From Legionella sp. (GTDB lineage Bacteria > Pseudomonadota > Gammaproteobacteria > Legionellales > Legionellaceae): a stretch of DNA of 34,256 nucleotides. Location of the stretch: contig JACCWN010000062.1 of NCBI GenBank assembly GCA_013697625.1, forward strand, positions 1 to 34,256, in the 5' to 3' direction. Shown here in pieces: positions 34,154-34,256 of the stretch. Numbering within the stretch: position 1 is the first letter of the stretch; each line of letters starts with the position of its first letter. The notes beneath the pieces were generated by a model that was not told the DNA's origin, made no database searches, and saw only the letters and a list, made by a program, of their open reading frames with translations. A program made the position numbers and the translations under genes.

Positions 34154-34256
34154 TTAGGCGGCCATATTTTTAAGCTCCTGCCAGGCAATCTGGTTGGCTC
34201 TAACAATTAATTTGTACTTAATAGCAAAGTGATTTAAATGAGTTTTTATCTTCAAC
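34154..34256 (-). pseudogene. Upstream part of the interrupted receptor, cut by the window edge
   Basis: In the same frame as the chemoreceptor, codons are open from the window edge to the TAA at 34154-34156. They end in RANQIAWQELKNMAA, which has the heptad pattern of a first HAMP helix and would run on naturally into [12 protein letters not shown] if the stop were a sense codon. The rest of the gene lies beyond the window. Confidence 0.5.

Noticed and set aside
1..34256. CRISPR arrays, tRNA or rRNA genes, integrases
   Set aside because: I looked for regular spaced repeats, tRNA arms and recombinase motifs and found none. The only repeat-like items are the palindromic element, the REP pair and the simple-sequence tracts.

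Overview
The window looks like chromosomal DNA of an AT-rich gammaproteobacterium, most probably a member of the Legionellales (Legionella, Coxiella or Berkiella-like). This is inferred from a LetS/BarA-type hybrid kinase overlapping a pyrophosphate-dependent phosphofructokinase and followed by a type IV pilin, EF-P hydroxylase EpmC, a short PutA, and several large unrecognised or ankyrin-type proteins of the kind expected of secreted effectors. The genus cannot be fixed from sequence alone. An MCP-CheA-CheB cluster is unusual for well-known Legionella species.

Layout. 1-710: no gene; a GC-richer, dyad-rich block and AT-rich DNA. 711-2725: two convergent hypothetical genes. 2906-10327 (minus): asnS, an ankyrin-repeat protein, then a tightly packed lipoprotein alpha/beta hydrolase, flavin monooxygenase and membrane acyltransferase. 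10328-10844: an imperfect palindromic element of about 187 bp, a 39-residue Cys-rich exported peptide and a strong terminator. 10845-12823 (minus): gltX-epmC. 12923-18240 (plus): letS, pfp, pilin and a DUF2520 Rossmann protein. 18268-24674 (minus): two giant tandem paralogues of unknown function. 24835-27987 (minus): putA. 28289-29062 (plus): a secreted L,D-transpeptidase. 29061-29872: a CsrA-sequestering small RNA on the minus strand, divergent from a ProQ/FinO-domain gene. 29935-30016: an inverted pair of GTAG-REP elements. 30049-34256 (minus): an apparently interrupted chemoreceptor, a hybrid cheA and cheB.

The most notable item is the RNA gene at about 29061-29210 (minus). It has seven GGA motifs, six of them in the loops of successive small hairpins, then a textbook intrinsic terminator, and a LetA/GacA-type box lies upstream. 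This is the architecture of RsmY/RsmZ/CsrB. The window therefore carries the sensor kinase (LetS) of the Gac/Let cascade, one probable output RNA of that cascade, and a ProQ/FinO RNA chaperone gene sharing the RNA's upstream region. The tandem giant paralogues with a shared C-terminal HKRKL motif, and the Cys-rich mini-protein, are the best candidates for undescribed protein families.
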